Of a DNA stretch of 38,068 nt, positions 24,893-34,502 are shown in pieces; positions within the stretch are counted from its first letter, which is position 1, and each line of letters starts with the position of its first letter. The translations under genes and the position numbers were made by a program. Location of the stretch: assembly GCA_017467305.1 (NCBI GenBank), contig JAFTSM010000056.1, forward strand, positions 1-38,068. The letters are read 5' to 3'. Source of the DNA: Candidatus Gastranaerophilales bacterium. Its GTDB lineage: Bacteria > Cyanobacteriota > Vampirovibrionia > Gastranaerophilales > Gastranaerophilaceae. A model generated the notes under the pieces. It saw only the letters and a list, made by a program, of their open reading frames with translations, made no database searches and was not told the origin of the DNA.

Positions 24893-26129
24893 AATAGAAT
24901 CCGTCTTCTTTTAATCTTCTAATTACTTCTATCATGTCTTCATCTTTAGCAACGATAGACATTCTAAACCAGCCTTCACCATTTTCTCCAAAGCCGTTAC
25001 CAGGAACTAAAACTACGCCTGATTTATTTAAAACAGCATCTGTAAATTCTTTAGAAGATTTATATCTTGGCGGAATTGGTAACCATAGATAGAAAGTTGC
25101 TTTTGGTGGATTTAACTTATCCATATCCCAACCAAGTTCTTTAAAGCCTTGAACAACAAGTTTTTGCTTCATTTCAAAGCCCTTATTAGCTTCTTTTATA
25201 TATTCATCACCTTCTTTTGAATTTATAATAGCAGCTGCTGCTTTTTGAATTGGTTTATAGATACCAGTATCGATTGTTGATTTCAATTTAGCAAATACAC
25301 CTACGGCATCTTTATTTCCACATACCCAACCAATTCTCCAACCTGTCATTGAATATGGTTTTGAGAAACTAAAGAATTCAACTGCAATATCTTTTGCACC
25401 TTCAACTTCAAATACACTAGGAGCCGGTTCTTGACCTTCAAACACCATATCAACATATGCCGCATCTGACATTAATAAGATATTATGTTTTTTACAAAAT
25501 TCTACAGCGTGCTTCATATAATCTAAAGTACAAACTGCACCTAATGGGTTATTTGGATAGTTAACAATCAATGCTTTTACTCTTTTCATTGATAAACCAT
25601 CTTTTTCAAGCTGAACAGCAACTTCATCTAAGTTTGGCATATAGTTATTTTCTGGTGTTAAAGGTAAACCATATGCTAAACCGCCAGATACTTTTACCAT
25701 TTCTTTATATGAAGCATATCCTGGGTCTGGTATCAAAATAATATCTTGTTTTTCTTTATCAGTAGTAGGATTTACTAATGCTCTTATCATATTAGCAAGA
25801 CCTTCTTTAGAACCAATTAAAGAGCAAATTTCAGTCTTAGTATCAAGCTCAATACCAAAACGATTTTTCATTCTTTTTGCAATAGCTTCTAGTAAGTATG
25901 CCTCACCTTTTGGTGTTGTATAAGTATGCAAACCGTCTTCTTTTACAGCATCAATTAATTTTTCTGTAACAAAAGTAGGAGGCACTTTAACTGGAGCACC
26001 CATAGCTAGCGTAATAGGTTTTCGTCCTTTTGCGGTTAATTCTGGTGTTAAACGTTGTGTTTCTTGTTTTATTTGAAACATGATATATGTTTCAAGCGAT
26101 TGAACATAATCGTTAAATAATTCTTTCAT
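24882..26129 (-). CDS. dapL: LL-diaminopimelate aminotransferase-like PLP enzyme
   Basis: This fold-type I aminotransferase resembles DapL, which converts tetrahydrodipicolinate directly to LL-diaminopimelate for lysine and cell-wall synthesis in cyanobacteria and relatives. It carries PKGEAYLLEAI, the PDPGYASY substrate loop, NYPNNPLGAV, DAAYVDMVFEG and the PLP lysine in SFSKPYSMTGWRIGW. Length is 415 residues from ATG 26129, which has GGAG upstream and begins 14 bases after folE2 stops; a start at 26177 would overlap folE2 and adds an unrelated tail. A broader aspartate-type aminotransferase cannot be excluded. Confidence 0.8.
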   Translation of the reverse strand: MKELFNDYVQSLETYIMFQIKQETQRLTPELTAKGRKPITLAMGAPVKVPPTFVTEKLIDAVKEDGLHTYTTPKGEAYLLEAIAKRMKNRFGIELDTKTEICSLIGSKEGLANMIRALVNPTTDKEKQDIILIPDPGYASYKEMVKVSGGLAYGLPLTPENNYMPNLDEVAVQLEKDGLSMKRVKALIVNYPNNPLGAVCTLDYMKHAVEFCKKHNILLMSDAAYVDMVFEGQEPAPSVFEVEGAKDIAVEFFSFSKPYSMTGWRIGWVCGNKDAVGVFAKLKSTIDTGIYKPIQKAAAAIINSKEGDEYIKEANKGFEMKQKLVVQGFKELGWDMDKLNPPKATFYLWLPIPPRYKSSKEFTDAVLNKSGVVLVPGNGFGENGEGWFRMSIVAKDEDMIEVIRRLKEDGFYFEK

Positions 26130-26143
26130 TAATATGTCTCCAA

Positions 26144-26935
26144 CTAGTTTTGTTTGTTTTCTGATTGGAAAGCCCACGCATTATGGTTATGGATACTTTC
26201 CTGTGCTTCTACTTCTACCTCATAGAACGTAACTTTCTTATCATCTTCCATAAGGCAAATTACATCACGTAACACATCTTCTACGAACTTAGGGTTTTCG
26301 TACGCAGCTTCAGTTACGTATTTTTCATCGCAACGTTTTAATATTGAATATACTTGACTTGAACCGCAACTCTCAATTTTTTCTACCAAGTCTTCTATCC
26401 AAATTATATCATTTTCATCATAGCTAACTTTTACTTTAACCATTGTTCTTTGGTTATGTGCTGAATATTTAGAAATTTCTTTAGAACAAGGACAAAGTGT
26501 AGTTATTGGTACTTTTACACAAAGTATAAATTTATAATCTTCACCATTTAAGTCACCTTGAAAATAGCAATCATACCCAACTGGGAACTCCATGCCACTA
26601 ACTGGTGCTTTTTTATTTATAAAATATTTAAACTCAAATTTTACGTGTGCTGATTCTGATTCTAGACGTTTTTTCACATCAATCAACAAACCTTTTATAT
26701 CAACACCAAGCTTGTTTTTATAATCACTTAAAACCTCGATAAAACGTGACATATGAGTCCCTCGATAATTATGAGGCAGTGTAACACTCAAACGAGCTTT
26801 TGCAGAAACGACCTGACTTTCTGCATTTTTTCTTTCTATAATTAAAGGCACTTCAACACCATTGACACCCACTTTTTGGATATCAATGCCCCTTTTATCA
26901 TTTTGGTTTTGTATGTCCTTTAATTGACTATTCAT
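26144..26935 (-). CDS. folE2: GTP cyclohydrolase FolE2 (type IB)
   Basis: FolE2 converts GTP to dihydroneopterin triphosphate, the first step of folate and queuosine-type pterin synthesis, without the strict zinc need of FolE. The 263 residues include SVTLPHNYRGTHMSRF near 50-65 and the metal-site region VPITTLCPCSKEIS then YSAHNQR (about 143-165), typical of the family. It starts immediately after the WYD-repeat gene ends and is followed by dapL in the same operon. Confidence 0.92.
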   Translation of the reverse strand: MNSQLKDIQNQNDKRGIDIQKVGVNGVEVPLIIERKNAESQVVSAKARLSVTLPHNYRGTHMSRFIEVLSDYKNKLGVDIKGLLIDVKKRLESESAHVKFEFKYFINKKAPVSGMEFPVGYDCYFQGDLNGEDYKFILCVKVPITTLCPCSKEISKYSAHNQRTMVKVKVSYDENDIIWIEDLVEKIESCGSSQVYSILKRCDEKYVTEAAYENPKFVEDVLRDVICLMEDDKKVTFYEVEVEAQESIHNHNAWAFQSENKQN

Positions 26936-27265
26936 CTATTCTTCTAAAGACCCCATGTTATTACTTTCCATAGCAAGTAATAATTTCAATGCTGCTACTC
27001 TTTGAGTTTGTGGCGGTGCTGCTCTTAGTAATTCTATTGCTCTTAACATTACTGGATCAGCGTCATACCAACGATTACCCTTTCCTGCATATTGTGTTGT
27101 AATTTCATATATTCTCTCAATTACATCACCAGCAACTTGCTCTTGAAGAGAAATGATAAAATCAGCAGCTGCCGATTTTTTATCGTCAGTTTGTAATTTT
27201 AATAATTCAAGTGCTTCTTTTAAAATTGGGTCATTATCGTACCAACGTCTAGAAGTTCCAGTCAT
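26936..27265 (-). CDS. Small protein with two WYDxDP repeats, function unknown
   Basis: The 109 residues consist of two similar helical units of about 40: RRWYDNDPILKEALELL (6-22) and NRWYDADPVMLRAIELL (64-80), each followed by an alanine-rich helix (SAAADFIISLQE and VAALKLLLAMES). Such short helical repeats suggest a protein- or RNA-binding adaptor. No catalytic residues are evident. GGAGAG lies just before the ATG. It sits between tmk and folE2 in a tight operon, which says only that it is expressed with growth genes. Confidence 0.75.
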   Translation of the reverse strand: MTGTSRRWYDNDPILKEALELLKLQTDDKKSAAADFIISLQEQVAGDVIERIYEITTQYAGKGNRWYDADPVMLRAIELLRAAPPQTQRVAALKLLLAMESNNMGSLEE

Positions 27266-27274
27266 TTTCTCTCC

Positions 27275-27895
27275 TTAATTTCTGTTTATCAAATCTATTA
27301 TAATCTTTTTTGCGTCTTCGAAAACTGTTTCAATAGAATTATTTGCATTTATTAACTTAATTCTATCTGGATTTTCTTTTAAAAGTTCTAAATAACCATT
27401 TCTAACTTTTCTATGAAACTCAATACCAATAGATTCCATTCTATCTTTTTCGTTGCCGACACGTTGTTGAGCAGTTTCTGTTGAAACATCAAAAAGCATA
27501 GTCAAATCTGGTTTTAAACCATTAACAGCTATTTCATTTAAGCTCTTCAATAACTCTATATCTTGTTCTCTTCCATAACCTTGATAAGCAATAGTAGAAT
27601 CAGTATGTCTATCACAAAGAACAATTTTACCTTCATCTATAGCTGGTTTGATAAAAGTTTCAACGTGTTGAGCTCTATCTGCTAAAAATAAAAATATCTC
27701 ACATCTATCAGCCACAACACCGTCATAGTGCAAAAGAATATTTCTAATCTTTTGACCTAATTCCAAAGAACCTGGTTCACGAGTTACAACAACATCAAAA
27801 CCTTTTTCATTTAAGAAAGTTTTTATGTTATTCAACTGTGTTGTTTTTCCAGAACCATCAGCTCCTTCAAATGTAATAAACAATCCTTTTTTCAT
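27275..27895 (-). CDS. tmk: Thymidylate kinase
   Basis: Tmk phosphorylates dTMP to dTDP for DNA synthesis. The 206 residues have the P-loop FEGADGSGKTTQ (9-20), TREPGS, the DRHTDSTIAYQGYGR dTMP-binding stretch (about 95-109) and a lid region after DVSTETAQQR. It starts one base after serS ends and lies 9 bases before the WYD-repeat gene. Confidence 0.96.
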   Translation of the reverse strand: MKKGLFITFEGADGSGKTTQLNNIKTFLNEKGFDVVVTREPGSLELGQKIRNILLHYDGVVADRCEIFLFLADRAQHVETFIKPAIDEGKIVLCDRHTDSTIAYQGYGREQDIELLKSLNEIAVNGLKPDLTMLFDVSTETAQQRVGNEKDRMESIGIEFHRKVRNGYLELLKENPDRIKLINANNSIETVFEDAKKIIIDLINRN

Positions 27896-27896
27896 A

Positions 27897-29162
27897 CTAT
27901 AGAATATCCCAACCTGTATATTTTCTTAGTACTTTTGGAATTGTTACACTACCATCTTCATTTTGGAAGTTTTCTAAGATAGCAGCAAAAGTTCTACCAA
28001 CTGCCAAACCTGAACCATTCAATGTATGAACAAATACTGGCTTACCAGTTTCTTTGCTTCTGTATCTAATATTAGCTCTTCTTGCTTGGAAATCACCAAA
28101 ATTTGAACAACTTGAAATTTCTTTATAAGCATTGTAAGAAGGCAACCAAACTTCTAAGTCAAAACATTTTCTTGCTGAGAAACCAATATCACCAGTTGAT
28201 AGAGCTACTCTTCTATATGGTAATTCTAATAATTCAAGAACTTTTTCTGCGTTTCTTGTTAATTTTTCGTGTTCTTCTGGGCTTGTTTCTGGAGTACAAA
28301 GTTTAACTAATTCAACTTTGTTAAATTGGTGTTGACGGATTAAACCTCTTGTATCTTTACCTGCAGAACCAGCTTCACGACGGAAACAAGGTGTATAAGC
28401 TGTCATATATTTTGGCAGGTCATCTTCAGATAAAATTTCACCAGCATAAATGTTTGTAACAGGAACTTCTGCAGTAGGAATTAAGTACAAATCTTCTTCC
28501 TCACATTTATACATATCTTGAGCAAATTTAGGTAATTGACCAGTACCAGTCATAGCAGCAGAATTTACCATTACTGGTGGCATAATTTCTTCATAACCAT
28601 GCTCCATTGTATGAGTATCTAAAAAGAAGTTAATAATAGCACGTTCTAATTGTGCACCTTTTCCTCTGTATAATGAAAATCTTGATTGAGATAATTTAAC
28701 ACCACGTTCAAAGTCAACTATATCTTTTTCAACACAAATATCCCAGTGTGCTTTTTGTTCAAAGTTAACTTTTCTTGGTTCACCCCATTTTTTTACTTCT
28801 ACATTATCATCTTCTGATAAACCAACCGGAGTTGTTTCATCTGGAATATTAGGAGTTGAAAGAAGTAAATTCTTTTGCTCTAAATCTAATTCTTGTTCTT
28901 TTTCTTCAAGAGCTTTGATTTCATCCCCCATAGCTTTTACTTGGACTTGAATTTCATCAGTATTTTGACCTTGTTTTTTCAACATACCAATTTCTTGAGA
29001 TATATTTTTTCTTTTAGCTCTTAATTCATCAGCTTGTGTTTGAACTTTTCTTCTTTGTGCATCTATCTCTAAAATCCCGTCAATAGAAAGATTTGGATTT
29101 CTTCTTTTTAATAATTCATTAACTTTTTCGGGATTTTCCCTAATCATTCTTATATCTAACAT
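27897..29162 (-). CDS. serS: Seryl-tRNA synthetase
   Basis: SerS charges tRNA-Ser. The 421 residues include the N-terminal antiparallel coiled-coil arm that grips the long variable arm of tRNA-Ser (about 30-100), and the class II motifs: motif 2 [20 protein letters not shown] and motif 3 [18 protein letters not shown] near the end, with [15 protein letters not shown] between them. The ATG has GAGGTG upstream. It heads the operon serS-tmk-WYD protein-folE2-dapL-hisH. Confidence 0.97.
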   Translation of the reverse strand: MLDIRMIRENPEKVNELLKRRNPNLSIDGILEIDAQRRKVQTQADELRAKRKNISQEIGMLKKQGQNTDEIQVQVKAMGDEIKALEEKEQELDLEQKNLLLSTPNIPDETTPVGLSEDDNVEVKKWGEPRKVNFEQKAHWDICVEKDIVDFERGVKLSQSRFSLYRGKGAQLERAIINFFLDTHTMEHGYEEIMPPVMVNSAAMTGTGQLPKFAQDMYKCEEEDLYLIPTAEVPVTNIYAGEILSEDDLPKYMTAYTPCFRREAGSAGKDTRGLIRQHQFNKVELVKLCTPETSPEEHEKLTRNAEKVLELLELPYRRVALSTGDIGFSARKCFDLEVWLPSYNAYKEISSCSNFGDFQARRANIRYRSKETGKPVFVHTLNGSGLAVGRTFAAILENFQNEDGSVTIPKVLRKYTGWDIL

Positions 29163-29229
29163 AGTTCACCTCATTTTACTCATTTAATATTTTATTAAAA
29201 ACACATTTAAAATAAAAGCAATTTTTTGA

Positions 29230-29235
29230 TATAAT
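29230..29235 (+). promoter_or_regulatory. -10 box of the formyltransferase gene
   Basis: A perfect TATAAT lies about 20 bases before the start codon, in the spacer divergent with serS. The -35 candidate TTTAAA (29206-29211) is weak. Confidence 0.4.
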
Positions 29236-29255
29236 AAAAAAATAAGGAAGAAGAT

Positions 29256-30203
29256 ATGGCTGATAAAAAGTATAAAAAGAGAATTCTATTCATCGGTATG
29301 CCAGATATGGCACTTGTTTGCTTACATAAATTAGCTTCAAAAGGTATAAATATCGTGGGTGTTGTTCCCCCTGCGAAAGATGATCCAACTCATCGATTAA
29401 TGGTGGATACGGCTTTATCTTTAGGCTTAAACGTTATTGACTACAACATAAGTTTAAGTGACAAAGGCTTTTTACAAAGAATTAAAAATTTAAATGTTGA
29501 TTTAGGTGTTGTTTCTTCTTTCAATAAAAAATTACCTAAAGAGTTATTACAATTATCAAAAGACGGTTTTATAAATCTTCATCCGTCTAAATTACCAGAT
29601 TATAGAGGTGCAAACCCTTATTCTCACGTCATTATAAATGGTGAAGAAGAATCAGCCATTACTCTTCACTATATGGATGAAAACTTTGATACTGGAGATA
29701 TCATTTCTCAATATTGTTTTAGTTTAGATTTAAATGAAACAATGGGAACTCTATTCTATAGAACTAACCAGATGTGTGCTTCAATGCTTTTTGAAGCATT
29801 AGATTATTATGAAAACCATGAATTTCCACACAGACCACAGCCAAAAGACGGTAACTACAAAACAGCAGAGGCACTATCTTTTGAGAAAAAGAATATTTTT
29901 ATTGATTGGAATAAATCAGCAGAAGAAATAGAACGTTTTATTCGTGGACTTAATCCATTTATAGGTGCTTTGACTTGTTATAATGGAACTATTTTAAGAA
30001 TAAACTCCGCTTATGTTATTGAAAAAGCACATAATTTCACACCTGGAACTATTTGTGATACTAAGAACTCATTAAAGGTTGCTTGTGGCGAAGATATTTT
30101 AGAAATAGACTCAATCCAATACGGTGCATATTTCCTATCTACTGGTAGGGATTTTGTTGAACGAATAAACCCTAAAAAAGGAGAAATTTTATACAGTGAA
30201 TAA
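29256..30203 (+). CDS. fmt: Formyltransferase, probably methionyl-tRNA formyltransferase
   Basis: The 315-residue protein has the folate-dependent formyltransferase fold: the opening RILFIGMPDMALVCL, catalytic INLHPSKLPDYRGANP (Asn-x-His) and DENFDTGDII with the catalytic Asp, then a C-terminal beta domain of the Fmt type (about 205-315). Fmt formylates initiator Met-tRNA. The N-terminal text after GVV (PPAKDDPTHRL) and SKLP instead of SLLP differ from common Fmt, so a sugar-amine formyltransferase is a possible alternative. AAGGAAG precedes the ATG and the end overlaps the next gene by 8 bases. Confidence 0.75.
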   Translation: MADKKYKKRILFIGMPDMALVCLHKLASKGINIVGVVPPAKDDPTHRLMVDTALSLGLNVIDYNISLSDKGFLQRIKNLNVDLGVVSSFNKKLPKELLQLSKDGFINLHPSKLPDYRGANPYSHVIINGEEESAITLHYMDENFDTGDIISQYCFSLDLNETMGTLFYRTNQMCASMLFEALDYYENHEFPHRPQPKDGNYKTAEALSFEKKNIFIDWNKSAEEIERFIRGLNPFIGALTCYNGTILRINSAYVIEKAHNFTPGTICDTKNSLKVACGEDILEIDSIQYGAYFLSTGRDFVERINPKKGEILYSE

Positions 30204-31026
30204 ACTTCATTTTCTAACAGCTGGCTTACCTCTTTCATCTGAAGGAAAAGGTTATAAAAAAGGACTAAACATAATTAATGAAATGGATTTAGATGGTCTT
30301 GAAGTAGAGTTTGTTCACGGTGTAAGAATGAATGATGCTAATCAAGCACTTGTTCAAGAATTTTCAAAACAACAAGATAAACTTGTAACTTGTCATGGTC
30401 CTTATTACATCAATTTAAACTCTCAAGAAGAAGAAAAGATTGAAGCAAGTGTTGAAAGAATTCTTGAAACTGCGAGAATGGGACAAAAAATCGGTGCATA
30501 TAGTATTACTTTTCACGCTGCTTTTTATATGAAACAAACTCCAGAGGAAGTTTATAAAACTATTTATAAATCAATGGAAAGAATTTGTTCTACACTTGAA
30601 GCAGAAAATAACAATATTTGGATAAGACCAGAAACAACTGGAAAAGGTACTCAATGGGGAACATTAGAAGAAATAGTTCAATTATCTAAAGAGTTCAAAA
30701 ATGTTCTTCCTTGCATAGACTTCGCACATATACATGCTAGAAATAACGGAATATACAATACTTATGATGAATTTTCTAAAATGTTAGAGTATGTTGGCAA
30801 AGAATTAGGTAATGATGTATTCAATAATTTCCACGCACACTTGGCTGGTATTGAATACAGCGTAAAAGGCGAGAAAAATCACTTGATATTTGAAGAAAGT
30901 GATATGAATTATAAAGATCTTTTAAAAGTATTCAAAGAGTTTAATGTAAAAGGTGCTTTAGTTTGTGAAAGCCCAAATATTGAATTAGATACAAAGCTAT
31001 TAAAAGACTATTATTTAAGCTTGTAA
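30196..31026 (+). CDS. nfo: Endonuclease IV-like (AP endonuclease) TIM barrel
   Basis: The 276 residues follow the endonuclease IV (Nfo) series of metal ligands on a TIM barrel: VTCHGPYYINL, ITFHAAFY, IRPETTGKGTQWG, CIDFAHIHAR, FHAHLAGIEYSVKGEKNHL and VCESP. Nfo cuts DNA at abasic sites in base excision repair. The start is GTG, overlapping the formyltransferase stop by 8 bases, with AAGGAG about 12 bases upstream, so the two genes are coupled. Confidence 0.88.
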   Translation: MNKLHFLTAGLPLSSEGKGYKKGLNIINEMDLDGLEVEFVHGVRMNDANQALVQEFSKQQDKLVTCHGPYYINLNSQEEEKIEASVERILETARMGQKIGAYSITFHAAFYMKQTPEEVYKTIYKSMERICSTLEAENNNIWIRPETTGKGTQWGTLEEIVQLSKEFKNVLPCIDFAHIHARNNGIYNTYDEFSKMLEYVGKELGNDVFNNFHAHLAGIEYSVKGEKNHLIFEESDMNYKDLLKVFKEFNVKGALVCESPNIELDTKLLKDYYLSL

Positions 31027-31351
31027 GATTTTACATAAATGATGTTATAGGTATAAGTCATTGCGAAAAAATCTTTGATTTTTGTGGCAATCCAGATGAT
31101 TAAAACAATAAAATAATAAAAAATAAAATATTCTGCTAGATATTTTATGTCATTCCGAACTGGTTTCGGAATCTGACAAATTATGGATTTTGCGATAATT
31201 CTTAATTTGTAAGACCTTGAAACAAGTTCAAGGTGACAAATAATAAAAAAAATAAGCTATCATATTTCATTTTTTATTACTTTTTCTTTAAAACTAAATA
31301 TTTTTAGTTTTGTTTTTATAGTACTCATAACATTATTTATGTATAACTCAA
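31027..31351. repeat. Gene-free spacer with three palindromic (REP-like) hairpins
   Basis: This 325-bp spacer has no plausible gene. It holds three stem-loops: 31060-31091 (ATTGC...GCAAT with AAAAATC/GATTTTT inside), 31152-31172 (ATTCCGAA/TTCGGAAT) and 31214-31234 (ACCTTGAA/TTCAAGGT). The phrases GTCATTCCGAAC and AAGGTGACA resemble palindromic intergenic repeats common in several bacterial genomes. The rest is AT-rich, including possible promoter-like T/A runs. It lies between the converging endonuclease IV and permease genes, so it may also help to end transcription. Confidence 0.55.
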
Positions 31352-32890
31352 TTACTCGTTAATTCTTTTATTTTTGTAACCGTAGCCAATATATATTGCT
31401 AAGCCCATTGCTACCCATAACAAGAAGTACAATGAAGAATCCCCACCAGAAAGGCTCTTATATATCATAAAGCAACTACACATTACAATCCCTAGAATTG
31501 GGAATAATGGACAAAATGGAACTTTGAATGGTCTATGTCTGTTTGGTTCTGTTTTTCTTAAAATAAGAACTTCAATACAGATAATTACAAATGATGCAAA
31601 TGTTCCGTAGTTACAAAGTTCTGCTGAAATATTTAAGTCCATAAATAAAGAACCAATAATTACGATTAAACCAGAAATCCAAGTTATGATATGTGGTGTT
31701 TGGAATTTTTTATGTATTTTCATAATATTTTTTGGTAAGAAATTATCTCTAGCGATTGCGTAGAAAATTCTAGTTGTACCTAATTGATAAACTAATAAAA
31801 CTGAAGTTAACGCACATAAGGCACCAACAGAAATTGCACCTGCATACCAATCTTTACCAATTGTTCTCATTGCATGAGCTAAAGGAGCTTGAGTATCAAT
31901 GCTACCTAATGGAACAACACCAGTTAAAACTAATGCTACAGAAACATATAAAATAGTACAAAGCACTAAAGTACCTATAATTGCGATTGGTAGGTCTTTT
32001 TGTGGATTTTTGGTTTCTTCTGCTGCTGTTGAAATAGCATCAAAACCGATATATGCAAAGAAGATGATAAATGTGCCTGCTAAAATACCTTCAATTCCAT
32101 TTGGGGCAAATGGTACCCAATTTTCTGGCGCAACATATTTTGAACCAACTAAAACAAATGAAATGATAATTGATAAATTAACAAAAACCATTATGCCAGC
32201 AACTCTAGTAGATTCTTTAACTCCTTTGATTAAAAGGATTGTTAAAACTAAAACAATAAAAATTGCTGGAATATTTATTGCGATTGGCATTTCTATACCA
32301 AATGGTAAATGTAAAAATGGCATTTTGTCGTGAACATCCCAACCGTATTTTTCACATATTGCGTACATTGAACGGAAGTCATTTCTTAGCCATAATGGAC
32401 AATTTACTATAAATTCTGGAAGAATGTGTTTAAAGCCTTTTAATAATTGAGTTAAATAGCCAGTCCAAGCTGTTGCAACAGTGATATTACCGATTGCATA
32501 TTCAAGCATTAAAATCCAACCAACCATCCACGCCATAAACTCACCCATTGTTGCATAAGTGAATGTATAAGCACTACCAGCAACAGGTATCATAGCAGCA
32601 ATTTCAGAATAAGCTAGTGCAGAAAATAAACTTGCAGTTGCTGCTATAAGCATTGAAATTATTACACCAGTACCAGCACCACTACTACCAGAACCACCAA
32701 CTATTGCACTTCCAATAATTGTAAAAATTCCAGTTCCTACTACCGCACTAACACCTAAAATCAATAAATCAAAGATATTTAAAGTCTTTTTTAATTCAGT
32801 TGTATTACTTTCTTGAATAAATGAATCTGTTGATTTTTTACTAAGCAGATTCTTAATTACAGCCAAAATTTGTTGTTTCATTTCTCTCAT
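31352..32890 (-). CDS. APC-family amino acid permease
   Basis: An inner-membrane amino acid transporter of the APC superfamily, most like the cationic amino acid (CAT/YfnA) group. The roughly 512 residues form about twelve membrane segments. The substrate-binding unwound helix GVSAVVGTGIFTIIG (53-67 in the longer version) is followed by ALAYSEIAAMIPVAGSAYTF and, in TM6, FAYIGFDAISTAAEE with the downstream KNPQKDLP. The start is uncertain: ATG at 32890 is used here, ATG 32881 and TTG 32908 are also in frame, and none has a good ribosome binding site. The substrate is not known. Confidence 0.88.
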   Translation of the reverse strand: MREMKQQILAVIKNLLSKKSTDSFIQESNTTELKKTLNIFDLLILGVSAVVGTGIFTIIGSAIVGGSGSSGAGTGVIISMLIAATASLFSALAYSEIAAMIPVAGSAYTFTYATMGEFMAWMVGWILMLEYAIGNITVATAWTGYLTQLLKGFKHILPEFIVNCPLWLRNDFRSMYAICEKYGWDVHDKMPFLHLPFGIEMPIAINIPAIFIVLVLTILLIKGVKESTRVAGIMVFVNLSIIISFVLVGSKYVAPENWVPFAPNGIEGILAGTFIIFFAYIGFDAISTAAEETKNPQKDLPIAIIGTLVLCTILYVSVALVLTGVVPLGSIDTQAPLAHAMRTIGKDWYAGAISVGALCALTSVLLVYQLGTTRIFYAIARDNFLPKNIMKIHKKFQTPHIITWISGLIVIIGSLFMDLNISAELCNYGTFASFVIICIEVLILRKTEPNRHRPFKVPFCPLFPILGIVMCSCFMIYKSLSGGDSSLYFLLWVAMGLAIYIGYGYKNKRINE

Positions 32891-32934
32891 TATCTTTTTC
32901 AATCGCAATGAGTATTATTATAAAACAAACATGA

Positions 32935-34044
32935 TTATTGTATATTTTTTAGATAATTTTTAGCCGCTTCTTCCATAGAAATTCCCTTTATTGTTTCAAT
33001 TGAGTTAGCCCTAATTTGTTCAATTTCAGAGTTGCTCATTAATAGAATTTTTTCTAAACATTTTTTTAATTCTAATGGAGTTGCTTTTGTTAAAAATCCA
33101 TTTTGTTCGTGATTAATTATTCCATCAATTCCGTCATTTTCTTTGGCAATTACAATGTTTCTAGTTGCCATTGCTTCTAAATAAGTTAATCCAAAAGTTT
33201 CATTATTACTTAGTAAAATAAATAAATCAGAAGCTTTTAATTTTTCTATTACTTCTTCTCTTTTTACTTTTCCAGTGAATGTTACTTTTTTCTCTATTTT
33301 AAATTTTTTAGCTAATTTTTCTAAGCTTTTTCTTTCTTTTCCATCACCCATAATTGTTAGATGAAAATCATTTTGAAGGGTAGAAAGTGTTTTTAAAAGG
33401 ATGTCTACGTTTTTACGTTTTATAAGTGAAGCAACTGTAGAAATTTGTAATTGTTCCTTGTTAAATGATTTCTGTTCTATATCTTTTTTTATAAATTCTT
33501 CTTTAATACCAGAATATGCAACAAAGGTTTTATCTTTTATTGTTGGAATAATTTCTTCAATTTTTCTTTTTAAAACTGGGCTTCTTGCAGCAATTTTATC
33601 AGCTTTTTTATATGCTTTCTTAAGTTCATTTTTAAAGAAAATATATTTAAAACCCTTTAGTACAACAATATCCGAACAATGGACACCACAAATATATTTG
33701 ATTTTATCTCTTTTTAGAAGTTTATTTGCCATTAAAGTACCACAAGGCATATGGGAAATTATTACATCATAATTTTTAAGAGAAAAATCTTTTGGTAGTT
33801 TGTTGTAGATATTGAACAAAAAAGGTGTGTGGAAATTTAGATTATATATTTTAATGTCGTGTTCAAAATAGACTTTTTCTTCAATAATTTTTCTGCCACG
33901 GATAAGTGTGTTCAAAATGAAGTTAGAACGAATAACTTCAACTTCGTGACCTTGATTTTTCCATTCTTGAACAAAATAAAATAAAGCCTTTGCAATATTT
34001 TCTTCACCAATAGGATATAAATCTGTAACAAAAAGTATTTTCAT
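32935..34044 (-). CDS. Glycosyltransferase family 4 (GT-B fold)
   Basis: The 369 residues match retaining GT4 enzymes that use sugar nucleotides, often in glycan or lipopolysaccharide synthesis. The N-terminal half has LFVTDLYPIGE and HMPCG. The C-terminal nucleotide-binding half shows STVASLIKRKNVDILLKTL, VTFTGKV and the E-x7-E motif in NNETFGLTYLEAMA, then the NGFL loop. No membrane segment is seen, so it acts on the cytoplasmic side. manC in this window could supply GDP-mannose, but the donor cannot be deduced from sequence. Divergent from mrnC by 38 bases. Confidence 0.87.
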   Translation of the reverse strand: MKILFVTDLYPIGEENIAKALFYFVQEWKNQGHEVEVIRSNFILNTLIRGRKIIEEKVYFEHDIKIYNLNFHTPFLFNIYNKLPKDFSLKNYDVIISHMPCGTLMANKLLKRDKIKYICGVHCSDIVVLKGFKYIFFKNELKKAYKKADKIAARSPVLKRKIEEIIPTIKDKTFVAYSGIKEEFIKKDIEQKSFNKEQLQISTVASLIKRKNVDILLKTLSTLQNDFHLTIMGDGKERKSLEKLAKKFKIEKKVTFTGKVKREEVIEKLKASDLFILLSNNETFGLTYLEAMATRNIVIAKENDGIDGIINHEQNGFLTKATPLELKKCLEKILLMSNSEIEQIRANSIETIKGISMEEAAKNYLKNIQ

Positions 34045-34082
34045 ATTATAAATATTACTATATTATTGATAAAAACGGAAAG

Positions 34083-34466
34083 ATGATTTTGCAAGAATTA
34101 AACATTAAAAATTACGCACATATAGGTGATGCTGTTTATGAAGTTTTTATTAGAGAGAGAACTATTTTGTTAACTTCTAATTTAAAAAAGCTTCATCAAT
34201 ATACTGTGCACTTTGTTAATGCAAGTTTTCAAACAGAACTTTTAGAAAAAATAACTCCTTCATTAACAGAACAAGAATTAGAACTCTCACGTCGAGCAAG
34301 AAATATTCCCACATCTTCATCAAGAAGAATTGATAGAGCGTTACATTCAAGTGCAACATCATTAGAAGTTGTACTTGGTTATAACTATATGCACAATAAA
34401 GAACGCTATAACGAACTTTGCACACTAATGGAAAGTTTTTTAGATTTACAAAATTTAAAGAACTAA
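34083..34466 (+). CDS. mrnC: Mini-ribonuclease 3
   Basis: Mini-III is the small RNase III relative without an RNA-binding domain that matures 23S rRNA in Bacillus and is widespread in Firmicutes and Cyanobacteria. The 127 residues carry the catalytic helices AHIGDAVYEVFIRE (11-24) and ALHSSATSLEVVLGYNYM (86-103), with the conserved RRARNIPTSSSRR between. GGAAAG lies just before the ATG. The window thus encodes both RNase III types. Confidence 0.9.
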   Translation: MILQELNIKNYAHIGDAVYEVFIRERTILLTSNLKKLHQYTVHFVNASFQTELLEKITPSLTEQELELSRRARNIPTSSSRRIDRALHSSATSLEVVLGYNYMHNKERYNELCTLMESFLDLQNLKN

Positions 34467-34502
34467 CTAAAAAATGTATGTTTGGTTGTTGTATTTGTAA
34501 CT

